NCBI RefSeq assembly: GCF_018130505.1
Contig: NZ_JAFCKH010000012.1
Span: 1-64,000 of the forward strand
From: Bradyrhizobium tropiciagri
GTDB taxonomy: Bacteria > Pseudomonadota > Alphaproteobacteria > Rhizobiales > Xanthobacteraceae
Length of the DNA stretch: 64,000 nt
Direction: 5' to 3'
This document shows, in pieces, positions 16,166-26,376 of this stretch (its first letter is position 1; the number at the start of each line of letters is the position of its first letter). Under the pieces are notes generated by a model. That model was not told where the DNA came from and did no database searches. It worked only from the letters and a program-made list of their open reading frames with translations. A program made the position numbers and the translations under genes.

Positions 16166-18328
16166 TCAGCTCGCGGCCTTGGCCTCGCGGCGGCGCGCGG
16201 TGAGGATGTACTCGGTGTAGCCGTTCGGCTGGGTGCGGCCCTCGAAGACGAGGTCGCAGGCGGCTTTGAAGGCGACACCGTCGAACGACGGCGCCATCGG
16301 CTTGTAGAGGCTGTCGCCCGCGTTCTGCTTGTCGACGACGACGGCCATCCGCTTCAGCGACTCCATCACCTGGTCCTTGCTGATGACGCCCTGATGCAGC
16401 CAGTTCGCCAGATGCTGGCTCGAGATGCGCAGGGTGGCGCGGTCTTCCATCAGGCCGACATCGTGGATGTCGGGCACCTTGGAGCAGCCGACGCCCTGGT
16501 CGATCCAGCGCACGACGTAGCCGAGAATGCCCTGGCAGTTGTTGTCGATCTCCTGCTTGACGTCGTCGGGCGCCCAGTTCGACTGCGACACCGGAATGGT
16601 GAGGATGTCGGAGAGCTTCGCGCGCGGCCCGCCCTTGGCGAGCTCCTGCTGGCGCGCTGTCACGTTGACCTGGTGATAGTGCAGCGCGTGCAGCGTTGCC
16701 GCGGTCGGCGACGGCACCCAGGCGGTGGTGGCGCCGGCCTGCGGATGGCCGATCTTCTGCGCGAGCATGTCCGCCATCTTGTCGGGCGCGGCCCACATGC
16801 CCTTGCCGATCTGGGCATGGCCGGGCAGGCCATCGATCAGGCCATTGTCGACGTTCCAGTCCTCATAGGCCTTGATCCAGGGCTGCGCCTTCATGTCGTT
16901 CTTGCGGATCATCGGACCCGCTTCCATCGAGGTATGAATCTCGTCGCCGGTGCGGTCGAGGAAGCCGGTGTTGATGAACATGATGCGCTTGGAGGCGCGC
17001 TGGATGCAGGCCTTGAGGTTGACCGTGGTGCGGCGCTCCTCGTCCATGATGCCGACCTTGAGCGTGTTTTCGGCAAGGCCGAGCATCTTCTCGACCTCGG
17101 CGAACAGGTCGCAGGTCAGCGTCACCTCGTCGGGGCCGTGCATCTTCGGCTTGACGATATAGACCGAGCCGGTGCGGCTGTTCCTGGTCTTCGAATTGCC
17201 CTTCAGGTCATGGATCGCGAGCAGGCCGGCGACGGCCGCATCCAGAATGCCCTCGGGGATTTCCTCGCCCTTGGCGTCGAGCACCGCGTCGGTGAACATG
17301 TGGTGGCCGACATTGCGCATCAGCAGCAGGCTGCGGCCGTGCAGCTTGAGCTCGCCGCCGGCGGGCGTCTTGTAGACGCGGTCCGCATTGAGCGCACGGG
17401 TCAGGGTCTTGCCGCCCTTCTCGAAGTCGGCCGACAGCGTGCCGTTCATCAGGCCGAGCGTGTTGCGATAGACCAGCACCTTGTCCTCGGCGTCGACGGC
17501 GGCGACCGAGTCTTCCATGTCGAGGATGGTGGAGACGGCCGATTCCAGGATCATGTCGGCGACGCCGGCCGCATCGTCCTTGCCGATGACGTTGCTGCGG
17601 TCGATCTTCACCTCGACATGCAGGCCATTGTTGACCAGCAGGATCGCCGTCGGCGAGGCCGCATCGCCCAGATAGCCGGCGAACTGCGCGGCGTTCTTCA
17701 GGCTGGTGGCGTTGCCGCTCTTCAGCTTGGCCGAGAGCTGGCCGGAGATCACGCTATATGAAGTGACGTCGGTGTGGCTGCCGGTCGCCAGCGGAGCTGA
17801 TGCGTCGAGGAAGGCCTTGGCCTTGGCGATCACCTTGTCGCCGCGCGCCTTGTTGTAGCCCTTGCCGCTCTCGCTCGGATCGTGCGGGATCGCGTCGGTG
17901 CCGTAGAACGCGTCGTAGAGCGAGCCCCAACGTGCATTGGCGGCGTTCAGCGCATAGCGGGCGTTGGTGAGCGGCACCACGAGCTGCGGGCCGCAGATCT
18001 TGCCGATCTCCTCGTCGACATTGGCGGTCTCGACCGTGTGCGTCGCTGGCTCGGGCAGCAGATAGCCGATCTCCTTGAGGAACGCGGTGTAGGCGTTGAT
18101 GTCGAACGCCTTGCCCTTGTGGACGCGGTGCCAGTCGTCGATCTTGGCCTGCAGCGTGTCGCGGAGCGCGAGCAACTCGCGGTTCTTCGGTCCGAGCTTC
18201 TGGAGGATGGCGGCAAGTCCGGCCCAGAATGCATCCGGCGCGATCCCGGTCTTAGGGGCCGCCTCCTTGGCGATGAAGTCGAACAGGACAGGGGCGATCT
18301 TCAATCCATGGGCATCGACACGAGTCAT
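16166..18328 (-). CDS. glcB: Malate synthase G
   Basis: This 720-residue protein matches malate synthase G in length and sequence: [18 protein letters not shown]-type N-terminal region, [18 protein letters not shown], and [14 protein letters not shown] in the acetyl-CoA/glyoxylate barrel. It condenses glyoxylate with acetyl-CoA to malate in the glyoxylate bypass, needed for growth on acetate, fatty acids or polyhydroxybutyrate. The ATG at 18328 ([15 protein letters not shown]) is the family start; an upstream open frame is noncoding. It is monocistronic, with its own terminator at 16112-16142. No isocitrate lyase gene is nearby. Confidence 0.96.
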   Translation of the reverse strand: MTRVDAHGLKIAPVLFDFIAKEAAPKTGIAPDAFWAGLAAILQKLGPKNRELLALRDTLQAKIDDWHRVHKGKAFDINAYTAFLKEIGYLLPEPATHTVETANVDEEIGKICGPQLVVPLTNARYALNAANARWGSLYDAFYGTDAIPHDPSESGKGYNKARGDKVIAKAKAFLDASAPLATGSHTDVTSYSVISGQLSAKLKSGNATSLKNAAQFAGYLGDAASPTAILLVNNGLHVEVKIDRSNVIGKDDAAGVADMILESAVSTILDMEDSVAAVDAEDKVLVYRNTLGLMNGTLSADFEKGGKTLTRALNADRVYKTPAGGELKLHGRSLLLMRNVGHHMFTDAVLDAKGEEIPEGILDAAVAGLLAIHDLKGNSKTRNSRTGSVYIVKPKMHGPDEVTLTCDLFAEVEKMLGLAENTLKVGIMDEERRTTVNLKACIQRASKRIMFINTGFLDRTGDEIHTSMEAGPMIRKNDMKAQPWIKAYEDWNVDNGLIDGLPGHAQIGKGMWAAPDKMADMLAQKIGHPQAGATTAWVPSPTAATLHALHYHQVNVTARQQELAKGGPRAKLSDILTIPVSQSNWAPDDVKQEIDNNCQGILGYVVRWIDQGVGCSKVPDIHDVGLMEDRATLRISSQHLANWLHQGVISKDQVMESLKRMAVVVDKQNAGDSLYKPMAPSFDGVAFKAACDLVFEGRTQPNGYTEYILTARRREAKAAS

Positions 18329-18384
18329 GATGGGCTTTCTTGAGGAAATGGGGCGTTTAGGCGCTGTTTTCGAACGAAACCAGC

Positions 18385-18420
18385 AAAAAACGCGCCAAAG
18401 GGCCGCGTTCACGGCCCTTT
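18385..18420 (-). terminator. Possible terminator between cysNC and glcB
   Basis: A 9-bp perfect stem (AAAGGGCCG at 18397-18405 with 18412-18420, 6-nt loop) is followed on the minus strand by GGCGCG and then six U. The gap between stem and U-run weakens it. It would end leftward transcripts of cysD-cysNC about 57 nt before the malate synthase start. Confidence 0.45.
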
Positions 18421-18472
18421 TAGCCCTAAAGCCACGGTTCTGAGAAGACCCCCTTATTGCCCAGAATGAGCC

Positions 18473-18576
18473 GTCATGGCCCCGCCTTGAGCGGGGCATC
18501 CAGTACGCCGCGGCCGCGGGGCTAGAGCACAATTGTCTCTGGAATACTGGATCGCCCGGTCGAGCCGGGCGATGAC
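18473..18576. repeat. Dispersed palindromic repeat, family C
   Basis: Inverted ends of the form GTCATgGCCCCGCCTTGAGC and CCGGTCGAGCCGGGCGATGAC, with the inner arms CATCCAGTACGC and GGAATACTGGAT. Related copies lie at 37389-37491 and 58656-58758. It follows the cysNC stop codon by 15 nt. Confidence 0.8.
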
Positions 18577-18590
18577 AGCGGTGGGTGGGG

Positions 18591-20510
18591 CTAGATATTT
18601 GCCGCGAGGTCGGTCAGTTCGTCGAACAGCACGCCGGTTTTCGCCAGCATCCGCTCGATCTCCTCGGTCGCGTCGGCAACCGAGCGGGTCGAGGTGTCGA
18701 TGGTCAGCTCGTTGCCGGTCGGCGGCTGGTAGTCGTTGCCGATGCCGGTGAAGCCCTGCAGCGTGCCGGCGCGGGCCTTGGCGTAGTGGCCCTTGGGGTC
18801 GCGCTCCTCGCAAATCTCGGCCGGGGTCGCGATGTAGATCTCGCGGAACGCGCTGTCGGCGATGCGGCGCGCGGCGGCGCGGTCGGCGGCCGACGGCGAC
18901 ACCGCGGCGACGATGGCGATATGGCCGTTGCGCGCGAGATGCGTCGCGACCTCGGCGAGGCGGCGGATGTTCTCGGCGCGGTCCTGCGGCGAGAAGCCGA
19001 GATCGCCGTTCAGCCCGGCGCGCAGCGTGTCGCCGTCGAGCAGGATCGGCGAGCCGCCATTGCCGAACAGCCGCCGTTCCAGCGCGCGCGCCAAGGTCGA
19101 CTTGCCCGAGCCGGGCAGGCCGGTCAGCCAGATCACCGCGCCGTTGTGGCGGTAGCGCGCCGAGCGCTCGTCGGGCCGCAGCGCGGACTCGACGGGTACG
19201 ATATCGACCGGCACCGCGGGGCGGCCGGCGTCGACCGACAGCACGAGGCCGCCGCCGGCGATGCGGCCGTTGACCTCGATCACGAGGCGTCCGGTGCGCG
19301 GATTGTCGGTGTAGGGATCGGTCGCGACCGGCTGCGCCAGCGAAATGTCGATCTCGCCGACATGGTTGCGCGCGATCGCGGAATTTTCTTCGTTGGACAG
19401 CGCGCCGGGATCGATCGCCTTCTCGATCGCCACCACGGTGGCGCGACTTTCCTTGGTGCCGAGGCGGATCAGGATCTGCTCGCCCTTGGCGAGCGGCTTG
19501 TCGTGCAGCCAGAAGATTCGCGCGCGGATGCGGCGGGTGTCGCGCGGGCTCTGCCCGGTGTGTCCGATGATGTCGCCGCGTTCGAGAAACAGCTCGCGGT
19601 CGAGCGTGATGCCGACCGAGCGCCCGGCGCCCTGCGGGCCGTCCACCGGCGTCACCGGCCAGCTCTCGACCGTCTTGATCTTGGCGATCTTGCCGGTCGG
19701 CATGATGACGATCTCGTCGCCGGCCTTCAGGCTGCCGGACTCGATGCGGCCCGCCACGATGCGGCGGTCGTCGAACTTGTAGATCGCCTGCACCGGCAGC
19801 CGCAGCGGCAGCTCGGCGAGCGGCCGCGCCGGCTCGAGCGCATCGAGCGCGTCGACCACGGTCGGCCCCTTGTACCAGTCGATCCGCGGCGTGCGCTCGG
19901 CGACGCCGTCGCCGTCGCGGGCGGAGATCGGGATCACCGCCGTCGGCTTGACGCCGAGGCCGATCAGATGCGCCGAGATCTCGTCGCTGATCTCCTTGAA
20001 CCTGATAGCGCTGAACTCGACGCGGTCCATCTTGTTGACGACGACTGCGACCTGCTTCACGCCGAGCAGATGCAGGAGATAGCCATGGCGGCGGGTCTGG
20101 TCGCGCACGCCCTCGAGCGCGTCGATGATCAGGACCGCGCCGTCGGCCTGCGAGGCGCCGGTGATCATGTTGCGCAGGAATTCAGCGTGGCCGGGCGCGT
20201 CGATCAGGACGACGTCGCGCGAGCGGGTGCGGAAGCGGATCTGGGTGGTGTCGATGGTGATGCCCTGGTCGCGCTCGGTCTGCAGTGCATCGAGCAGAAA
20301 CGACCATTCGAACGGCATGCCGCGCCGGGCGCTGACCGCCTTCAGCATCTCCAGCTTGCCGTCCGGCAGGCTGCCGGTCTCATGCAAGAGGCGCCCGACC
20401 AGCGTCGACTTGCCGTGATCGACATGGCCGACGATGACGATGCGCACTTGCGGACGCGTGGTGCCGTTGGGCGTTGCCGAGATCGCGGCGGTGGGGAGGA
20501 TCATGTTCAT
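18591..20510 (-). CDS. cysNC: Bifunctional sulfate adenylyltransferase subunit 1 / adenylylsulfate kinase
   Basis: A 639-residue fusion. Residues 20-440 are the CysN GTPase and beta-barrel domains (P-loop GHVDHGKST, then DAPGHAEF and NKMDR). Residues 450-635 are APS kinase (P-loop GLPGSGKST). CysN couples GTP hydrolysis to adenylylation of sulfate by CysD, and the kinase domain converts APS to PAPS. The fusion is the usual rhizobial arrangement (NodQ-like). The start lies 35 nt after the cysD stop codon, so the pair form one leftward operon. PAPS from it may serve sulfotransfer, because the nearby CysH looks like an APS-using reductase. Confidence 0.95.
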   Translation of the reverse strand: MNMILPTAAISATPNGTTRPQVRIVIVGHVDHGKSTLVGRLLHETGSLPDGKLEMLKAVSARRGMPFEWSFLLDALQTERDQGITIDTTQIRFRTRSRDVVLIDAPGHAEFLRNMITGASQADGAVLIIDALEGVRDQTRRHGYLLHLLGVKQVAVVVNKMDRVEFSAIRFKEISDEISAHLIGLGVKPTAVIPISARDGDGVAERTPRIDWYKGPTVVDALDALEPARPLAELPLRLPVQAIYKFDDRRIVAGRIESGSLKAGDEIVIMPTGKIAKIKTVESWPVTPVDGPQGAGRSVGITLDRELFLERGDIIGHTGQSPRDTRRIRARIFWLHDKPLAKGEQILIRLGTKESRATVVAIEKAIDPGALSNEENSAIARNHVGEIDISLAQPVATDPYTDNPRTGRLVIEVNGRIAGGGLVLSVDAGRPAVPVDIVPVESALRPDERSARYRHNGAVIWLTGLPGSGKSTLARALERRLFGNGGSPILLDGDTLRAGLNGDLGFSPQDRAENIRRLAEVATHLARNGHIAIVAAVSPSAADRAAARRIADSAFREIYIATPAEICEERDPKGHYAKARAGTLQGFTGIGNDYQPPTGNELTIDTSTRSVADATEEIERMLAKTGVLFDELTDLAANI

Positions 20511-20545
20511 CGGAACGCTCGCACCAGGAGTACAATCAGTGTGGA

Positions 20546-21442
20546 TCAGAGATAGCCGGCGACACGCAGCCGCTCGAACGCATCCTCAGTCTCGTGGTCG
20601 AGCGCACGGCCGGCGCGCTCCGGAACCTTGGTGTTCTCGAGTTCGTCCAGGATTTCATCGATGCTGGATGCGGTCGATGCCACCGGATTGGTGATGTCCT
20701 GATCTCCCAGCGAGCGATAGCGCTTGCCGTCCTTGGCGAGATAGAGCGGGATGATCGGAATGCCTTCGCGCTTGGTGTAGGCCCAGATGTCGGCCTCGGT
20801 CCAATGCAGGATCGGATGGATGCGGAGGTGAGCGCCGGGCGGCGGCGAAGCGTTGAACTGGTCCCAGAATTCCGGCGGTTGGTCGCGGACGTCCCATCCG
20901 CCCTCGGTGCCGCGCGGCGAGAACACGCGTTCCTTGGCGCGGGTCGCCTCCTCGTCGCGGCGGATGCCGGCGATCAAGCCGTCAAAGCCGTATTTGTTGA
21001 GTGCGAGCTTCAGCCCCTCAGTCTTGCGCGCGGCGGAGCGCGCCGCCGGCGGCAAGGTCGGATCGACGCTGTCGATCGGCGGGCAGGGCTCGACGCGCAG
21101 ATCGAGATCCCATTCCTTCCCGAAGCGGTCGCGGAACGCATACATCTCGGGAAACTTCTTGCCGGTGTCGACATGCAGCGCCGGGAACGGGACGCGGCCG
21201 AAGAACGCCTTGCGCGCCAGCCAGATCATCACGTTGGAATCTTTTCCGAGCGACCACAGCAGCGCCAGCTTCTTCAGCCGGGCGAACGCCTCGCGCAGGA
21301 TGTAGATGCTCTGGGCTTCGAGCTCGTCAAGGTGGTCCATCGACGGCGGCTGGGGATCCGAAATTCCCGGCACGGAAGATGCTTTGGCGAAGGGGGCGGG
21401 CCGCGATCCGGCAGTGGCGGATTCGTTGTCGAGAAGATGCAT
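20546..21442 (-). CDS. cysD: Sulfate adenylyltransferase subunit 2
   Basis: This 298-residue PP-loop ATP pyrophosphatase has the motif [20 protein letters not shown] and the CysD block [20 protein letters not shown]. With CysN it makes adenosine 5'-phosphosulfate from ATP and sulfate in the cytoplasm. The N-terminal 30 residues are variable, as usual. An AAGGG site lies about 8 nt before the ATG at 21442. It is the first gene of the leftward operon and shares the control region 21443-21585 with the divergent cysG operon. Confidence 0.95.
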   Translation of the reverse strand: MHLLDNESATAGSRPAPFAKASSVPGISDPQPPSMDHLDELEAQSIYILREAFARLKKLALLWSLGKDSNVMIWLARKAFFGRVPFPALHVDTGKKFPEMYAFRDRFGKEWDLDLRVEPCPPIDSVDPTLPPAARSAARKTEGLKLALNKYGFDGLIAGIRRDEEATRAKERVFSPRGTEGGWDVRDQPPEFWDQFNASPPPGAHLRIHPILHWTEADIWAYTKREGIPIIPLYLAKDGKRYRSLGDQDITNPVASTASSIDEILDELENTKVPERAGRALDHETEDAFERLRVAGYL

Positions 21443-21500
21443 CTATCGGCCCTTGGCCTTTGGGGGTGAAAATTCTAAAGTTGCGCCGCAATATAGAAGA

Positions 21501-21550
21501 AATAATTTTCTATTTGTCGGCCTTGATCGAGAGATAAATAGAAAATAATT
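21501..21550. promoter_or_regulatory. Long AT-rich inverted repeat between cysD and cysG operons
   Basis: Arms AATAATTTTCTATTT (21501-21515) and AAATAGAAAATAATT (21536-21550) are reverse complements at 14 of 15 positions, with a 20-nt spacer, inside a strikingly AT-rich block of an otherwise GC-rich region. It sits midway between two divergent sulfate-assimilation operons, so it is a good candidate operator for their common regulator. No regulator gene lies in the window. Confidence 0.6.
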
Positions 21551-21585
21551 TCAGTCAACCCCCAAGTTGGGGAAGCGAGTGTCTG

Positions 21586-23037
21586 ATGCGATACCTGCCT
21601 GTGTTTCTGGATCTGCAAAGCGGCAAGGTGCTGCTCGTTGGAGCGGGCGACCTTGCACGCGCCAAGTTGCGGCTGCTCGCGGCCGCCGGCGCCGCTATCC
21701 GTTGGTATGCGACCGACGGCGATCATGATCTCGCTGGCCTCTCGGCGGAGGACGAAGCGCGCATCGAACGCGCCAAGGGCGATCCGCTCGCGGCCGATCT
21801 TTCCGACGTCATCGCAATTCTCTGCGCCGGCGCAGGCGACATCGGTGTCGCGATGTCGGCACGCGCGAAAGCGGTCGGCCTGCCGGTCAATGTGATGGAC
21901 GATCTCGCGCACTCCACCTTCATCATGCCGGCGATCGTCGATCGCGGCGATGTCGTGGTCGCGGTCGGCACCGGCGGCACGTCGCCGGTGGTGGCGCGCC
22001 GCATCCGCGAGCGCATCGAGGCGGTGCTGCCGGCGCGGATCGGCGATCTCGCCGGCTTCATCGGCCAGTTCCGCAAATCGATCCACGCGCGCATCGCCGA
22101 GTTTCCGCTGCGCCGCCGGTTCTGGGAACGCATCGTCGATGGCCCGATCGGCGCGCTGGTGCTGGCCGGCCGCAGAAACGAAGCCGAGCGGGCGCTGAAC
22201 GCGATCACCGACCACGCTGCATTCGCCGGCGCGAGCGCGGAAGGCAAAGCTATCGGTCATGTGACGCTGGTCGGCGCCGGTCCGGGCGATCCGGATCTGC
22301 TCACCGTCAAGGCGCTGCGCGCGCTGCAGGATGCCGACGTCGTGTTCTACGACGAGCTGGTATCATCAGAGATTCTCGATCGCATCCGCCGCGACGCGTC
22401 GCGCATTCCGGTCGGCCGCCGCGTCGGCAAGCCCGGCATCGGCCAGGATGCCATCAACAAGCTGATCATCGAGGCGGCGCAATCCGGCCAGCGCGCGGTG
22501 CGGCTGAAGGGCGGCGATCCCTTCATCTTCGGCCGCGGCGGCGAGGAGATCGCGGCGCTTCGCGACGCCGGCGTCGCTTACTCGATCATTCCCGGCATCT
22601 CGGCCGGTCTCGGCGCCGCCGCGCAGTTCGAGGTGCCGTTGACCTACCGGCACGAGGCGCTGCGCATCACCTTCCTGACTGCGCACAAGGCGCGCGATGC
22701 CGAAGTCGTCGACTGGTCGGTGCTGACGGACAAGAAGATGACCATCGTCGTCTACATGGGCATGACCGCGGCGCCCGCGATCCTCGAAGGCATGCTCGCC
22801 GCGGGCCGCTCGCCGGAGACGCCGGTCGGCGTGTTCGCGCGCGTGACGCGGCCGGATGCCAAGGCGGCGGTCGGTACGCTGTCGCGTCTGCCCGAACTGG
22901 TCAAACAGGTCGATGGCGGTCCCGCCATTCTCGTCATTGGCGACGTCGTCGCGCATTCCGCGCCGTGGAGCCAGTCCAACGTCACCCATCTCTTCTCCAA
23001 CCAGATGTTCTCCGAACTGCTGAAGGCTGCAGAATGA
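21586..23037 (+). CDS. cysG: Sirohaem synthase (uroporphyrinogen methyltransferase / precorrin-2 dehydrogenase)
   Basis: This 483-residue bifunctional protein has an N-terminal precorrin-2 dehydrogenase/ferrochelatase domain (residues 1-215, NAD site GKVLLVGAGDLARAK). The C-terminal S-adenosylmethionine-dependent uroporphyrinogen-III methyltransferase (residues 222-465) carries GAGPGDPDLLTVKAL and GGDPFIFGRGGEE. It makes the sirohaem that CysI needs. It begins the rightward operon, and its stop codon overlaps the start of the next gene (ATGA at 23034-23037), implying translational coupling. Confidence 0.96.
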   Translation: MRYLPVFLDLQSGKVLLVGAGDLARAKLRLLAAAGAAIRWYATDGDHDLAGLSAEDEARIERAKGDPLAADLSDVIAILCAGAGDIGVAMSARAKAVGLPVNVMDDLAHSTFIMPAIVDRGDVVVAVGTGGTSPVVARRIRERIEAVLPARIGDLAGFIGQFRKSIHARIAEFPLRRRFWERIVDGPIGALVLAGRRNEAERALNAITDHAAFAGASAEGKAIGHVTLVGAGPGDPDLLTVKALRALQDADVVFYDELVSSEILDRIRRDASRIPVGRRVGKPGIGQDAINKLIIEAAQSGQRAVRLKGGDPFIFGRGGEEIAALRDAGVAYSIIPGISAGLGAAAQFEVPLTYRHEALRITFLTAHKARDAEVVDWSVLTDKKMTIVVYMGMTAAPAILEGMLAAGRSPETPVGVFARVTRPDAKAAVGTLSRLPELVKQVDGGPAILVIGDVVAHSAPWSQSNVTHLFSNQMFSELLKAAE

Positions 23038-23351
23038 CCTCTCCGCTCGAACAGAAGAAAATCAAGATCACGGGCCCCTCGGTGGTGACCGCCAACCGGA
23101 CCTGGGACGGTGCGGTGGTGTACCGGACCGCGCAAAAGGGCTGGTCCACCGAACTCGCCGACTCCGCTGTCGTCAGCACCTCCGATGACGCCCGCGCGCT
23201 GCTGGCCGAGGCCAATGCCGACGATGTCGGCGCGGTCGGCCCCTACATCGCGCCGGTCGAGCTCAAGGACGGCGGCAAGGTCAAGCCGGGCAATCTCCGC
23301 GAACAGATCCGCGCCAAGGGCGTCACCATCGATCTCCAGGTCCCGGCTTAA
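23034..23351 (+). CDS. DUF2849 domain-containing small protein
   Basis: This 105-residue protein reads MTSPLEQKKIKITGPSVVTA with a DUF2849 pattern (NRTWDGAVVYRTAQKGWST, then DDARALLAEANAD). No membrane segment, cysteine or catalytic motif is visible. Its ATG overlaps the cysG stop codon and it precedes cysI by 26 nt, so it is made with sirohaem synthase and sulfite reductase. The family is found at this position in related bacteria, but its function is not established; assembly or electron delivery to CysI are inferences. Confidence 0.85.
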   Translation: MTSPLEQKKIKITGPSVVTANRTWDGAVVYRTAQKGWSTELADSAVVSTSDDARALLAEANADDVGAVGPYIAPVELKDGGKVKPGNLREQIRAKGVTIDLQVPA

Positions 23352-23377
23352 GACGCACGGCGTAAGGCTCATCCATC

Positions 23378-25033
23378 ATGTATGCATATGACGAACTCGA
23401 CCGCACGCTGATCAACGAGCGTGTCTCGGAATTCCGCGATCAGGTGAAGCGCCGCCTCTCCGGCGAGCTCACCGAGGACGAATTCAAGATCCTCCGCCTG
23501 CAGAACGGCGTGTATCTGCAGCTGCACGCCTACATGTTCCGCGTCGCGATCCCCTACGGCACGCTGTCGTCGAAGCAGCTGCGCCGGTTCGCCCATGTCG
23601 CGCGCCGCTACGACCGCGGCTATGGTCACTTCACCACGCGGCAGAACATCCAGTTCAACTGGATCAAGCTGGCCGAGCTGCCGGATGCGCTGGCCGACCT
23701 TGCCGAGGTCGGCATCCATGCGATGCAGACCTCCGGCAACAACATGCGCAACGTCACCTCGGACCAGTGGGCCGGCGTCGCGCCCGGCGAGATCGAGGAT
23801 CCGCGCATCTGGTCGGAGCTGATCCGCCAGCACACCACGCTGCATCCGGAATTCTCGTTCCTGCCGCGCAAGTTCAAGATCGCGATCACCGCGTCCGAGC
23901 ATGATCGCGCCGCGATCAAGATCCACGACATCGGGTTGCGCCTGCACAAGAATGCCGATGGCGAGACCGGCTTCGAGGTGCTGGTCGGCGGCGGCCTCGG
24001 CCGCACCCCGTTCATCGCCAAGACCATCAAGCCGTTCGTGCACGGCCGCGACGTGCTGAGCTACATCGAGGCGATCCTGCGCGTCTACAACCAGTACGGC
24101 CGCCGCGACAACATCTATAAGGCACGCATCAAGATCCTGGTGCACGAGCTCGGCATCGAGAAGTTCGCCAAGGAAGTCGACGAAGAGTGGAAGCAGATGG
24201 GCGACAGCGAGCTGCGGCTCGATCACGCCGCCATCGAGGAGGTGCGCTCGCGCTTCTCTTATCCGCCCTACGAAAAGCTGCCGCACATGCCGGACGAATT
24301 GAAGCAGGCCGCGCATGACCCGCTGTTCGAGCGCTGGCGCAAGAACTCGGTGGCGCCGCACAAGGTGCAGGGCTATTCGATCGTGACGCTGTCGCTGAAG
24401 CCGGTCGGCGGCCCTCCGGGCGATGCCACCGCCGAGCAGATGGACGCGCTGGCCGATCTCGCCGACAAATACTCGTTCGGTGAGATCCGCGTCGGCCATG
24501 AGCAGAACCTGGCGCTGCCGCATGTCGCCAAGCGCGACCTGCCGGCACTGTTCAAGGCGCTCGACCGCCTCGGCCTCGCGACGCCGAACGTCAACCTGGT
24601 CACCGACATCATCGCCTGCCCTGGGCTGGACTACTGCTCGCTGGCCAATGCGCGCTCGATCCCGATCGCGCAGGAGCTGACGCGGCGGTTTGCCAACCAC
24701 GACACCGCCGACCTGATCGGCCGTCTCCACATCAACATCTCCGGCTGCATCAATGCCTGCGGCCATCACCATGTCGGCCATATCGGCATTCTCGGCGTCG
24801 AGAAGAACGGCGAGGAATTCTACCAGATCACGATCGGCGGCCGCGCCGACGAGAACGCGCAGATGGGCACCTTGATCGGCCCGGCCGTTCCCTATGCGGA
24901 AGTCGCCGACGTGATCGAAGACATTGTCGAAGCCTATCTCGCGCTGCGCGACCGTCCCGAGGAATTGTTCGTCGATACGGTGAAGCGTCTGGGCGTCGAG
25001 CCTTTCAGGGAGCGCGTCTATGCCACTCGTTAA
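23378..25033 (+). CDS. cysI: Sulfite reductase haemoprotein (nitrite/sulfite reductase family)
   Basis: This 551-residue protein has the two-fold ferredoxin-like/sirohaem architecture. The [4Fe-4S]-sirohaem cysteines Cys414 and Cys420 (CPGLDYC) and Cys457 and Cys461 (SGCINAC) are all present. It carries out six-electron reduction of sulfite to sulfide in the cytoplasm. No CysJ flavoprotein gene accompanies it, as usual for this rhizobial form, so the donor is probably ferredoxin or an unidentified protein. The downstream DUF934 gene overlaps its 3' end by 14 nt. Assimilatory nitrite reduction is less likely given the cys neighbours. Confidence 0.95.
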   Translation: MYAYDELDRTLINERVSEFRDQVKRRLSGELTEDEFKILRLQNGVYLQLHAYMFRVAIPYGTLSSKQLRRFAHVARRYDRGYGHFTTRQNIQFNWIKLAELPDALADLAEVGIHAMQTSGNNMRNVTSDQWAGVAPGEIEDPRIWSELIRQHTTLHPEFSFLPRKFKIAITASEHDRAAIKIHDIGLRLHKNADGETGFEVLVGGGLGRTPFIAKTIKPFVHGRDVLSYIEAILRVYNQYGRRDNIYKARIKILVHELGIEKFAKEVDEEWKQMGDSELRLDHAAIEEVRSRFSYPPYEKLPHMPDELKQAAHDPLFERWRKNSVAPHKVQGYSIVTLSLKPVGGPPGDATAEQMDALADLADKYSFGEIRVGHEQNLALPHVAKRDLPALFKALDRLGLATPNVNLVTDIIACPGLDYCSLANARSIPIAQELTRRFANHDTADLIGRLHINISGCINACGHHHVGHIGILGVEKNGEEFYQITIGGRADENAQMGTLIGPAVPYAEVADVIEDIVEAYLALRDRPEELFVDTVKRLGVEPFRERVYATR

Positions 25034-25535
25034 GCAGGGAAGACTGACCACCGATCTGTTCGTCCACGTCGCCGAGGGCGCCGAATTGCCGGGCGACGGC
25101 GCGGTGCTGGTGACGGCGGAGCGTTTCCTCGCCGACCCGGAAGCGCTGCTGCGCCGTTCCGGCAAGCTGGGGGTGATCTGGCCGAACAATCGCAACGTCG
25201 ACGATCTCGTGCCGTATCTCGATCGGCTGGCGTCGATCGCGCTGGTGTTTCCGACCTTCCGCGACGGCCGCGCCTACAGCCAGGCGCGTCTGCTGCGTGA
25301 ACGTCACGGCTATGACGGCGAGCTGCGTGCCACCGGGCAGATCCTGCGCGACCAGTTCGTGTTCATGACGCGGGCCGGCTTCGACGCCTTCGAGGTCAAG
25401 AAGGATGCCGACGCTGCTGCCTTCGCCGAGACCATGAAGCGCTATTCGGTGTTCTATCAGCCGACCGGCGACGGCCGCGTCACCGCGCTCAACCGCCGCA
25501 TGCAGCTGCGCCATTCGGAGAGCGCCAGCCAGTGA
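25020..25535 (+). CDS. DUF934 domain-containing protein
   Basis: This 171-residue protein of the DUF934/COG3749 family has a central GVIWPNNRNVDDLVPYLDR and a terminal FYQPTGDGRVTAL. The family is consistently linked to sulfite reductase and was annotated as a putative oxidoreductase, but no cofactor motif is visible. It overlaps cysI by 14 nt and its TGA overlaps the cysH GTG start, so the three are tightly coupled. It may help sulfite reductase assembly or electron supply; that is inference. Confidence 0.88.
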   Translation: MPLVKQGRLTTDLFVHVAEGAELPGDGAVLVTAERFLADPEALLRRSGKLGVIWPNNRNVDDLVPYLDRLASIALVFPTFRDGRAYSQARLLRERHGYDGELRATGQILRDQFVFMTRAGFDAFEVKKDADAAAFAETMKRYSVFYQPTGDGRVTALNRRMQLRHSESASQ

Positions 25536-26260
25536 GCACGCTCGCAGCAGAGCTGGCGCAGCAGCCGGCCGCATTGCCGCCGGCGGATGCGCTCGACCGC
25601 GCCTTGCGGAACGCTTCGCCCGCAGAGGTGATCGTGGCCGCGCTGCAGGCGGTCGGCCGCGAGCGGCTGGCGCTGGTCTCGTCGTTCGGCACTGAATCCG
25701 CCGCGCTGCTCAAGGTGATGGCGGATGTCGATCCGTCGATTCCCGTCGTGTTCCTCGACACCGGCTGGCTGTTCGAGGAGACGCTGGCTTATCGTGATAC
25801 TTTGATCAAAGCGCTCGGCCTCACCGATGTGCGCTCGATCAAGCCCGACGAGCAGGCGCTGTCGCAACAGGATCCAGATCGCGAGCTGTGGTTCACCGAT
25901 CCCGACGCCTGCTGCCGTATCCGCAAGGTCGAGCCGCTGGCGCGCGCGCTGAAGCCGTTCGCGGGCTGGATCAACGGCCGCAAGCGTTTCCAGGGCGGTT
26001 CACGCACCGATATCCCGGTGGTCGAGGATGACGGCCTCAGATTGAAGTTCAATCCGTTCGCCAACGTGTCCCGTGAGGACATCGAGGCGATCTACGCGCT
26101 CGCAAAACTGCCGCCGCATCCACTTGTCGCATCGGGATATCAGTCGGTCGGGTGTATGCCTTGCAGCAGCCGGTCTTCCACCGGTGAGGATGCGCGCGCC
26201 GGCCGCTGGCGCGGCCGGGCCAAGACCGAGTGCGGCATCCACACGATGAAGATGTCGTAG
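25532..26260 (+). CDS. cysH: Adenylylsulfate (APS) reductase, CysH family
   Basis: This 242-residue PP-loop reductase has a phosphate-binding loop (LVSSFGTESAALL) and the C-terminal catalytic Cys234 in KTECGIH. The cysteine pairs Cys127-Cys128 and Cys208/Cys211 (GCMPC) bind a [4Fe-4S] cluster and mark the APS-specific form (EC 1.8.4.10) rather than the cluster-free PAPS reductase. It reduces APS to sulfite with thioredoxin. Translation starts at a GTG overlapping the DUF934 stop codon. Confidence 0.93.
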   Translation: MSTLAAELAQQPAALPPADALDRALRNASPAEVIVAALQAVGRERLALVSSFGTESAALLKVMADVDPSIPVVFLDTGWLFEETLAYRDTLIKALGLTDVRSIKPDEQALSQQDPDRELWFTDPDACCRIRKVEPLARALKPFAGWINGRKRFQGGSRTDIPVVEDDGLRLKFNPFANVSREDIEAIYALAKLPPHPLVASGYQSVGCMPCSSRSSTGEDARAGRWRGRAKTECGIHTMKMS

Positions 26261-26376
26261 GGTGAAGATGTCGTAGAGCATGCTCGAATAAAGAGCAGCA
26301 CGACAAAGCATTCGCAGCGGAACGTTCCGGTAGCACAAGCGCGCTGCGCCGCCGCAAACAAAGAAAATCGGTTTCG

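Noticed and set aside
18585-20555. A very long open frame (over 600 codons) on the plus strand opposite cysNC
   Set aside because: It is an antisense shadow in high-GC coding DNA: composition is Arg/Ala/Asp-rich without domains, and cysNC on the other strand is a clear match to a known enzyme. The same applies to long frames opposite the ABC exporter (59215-61086) and the sulfate permeases (27349-29415).
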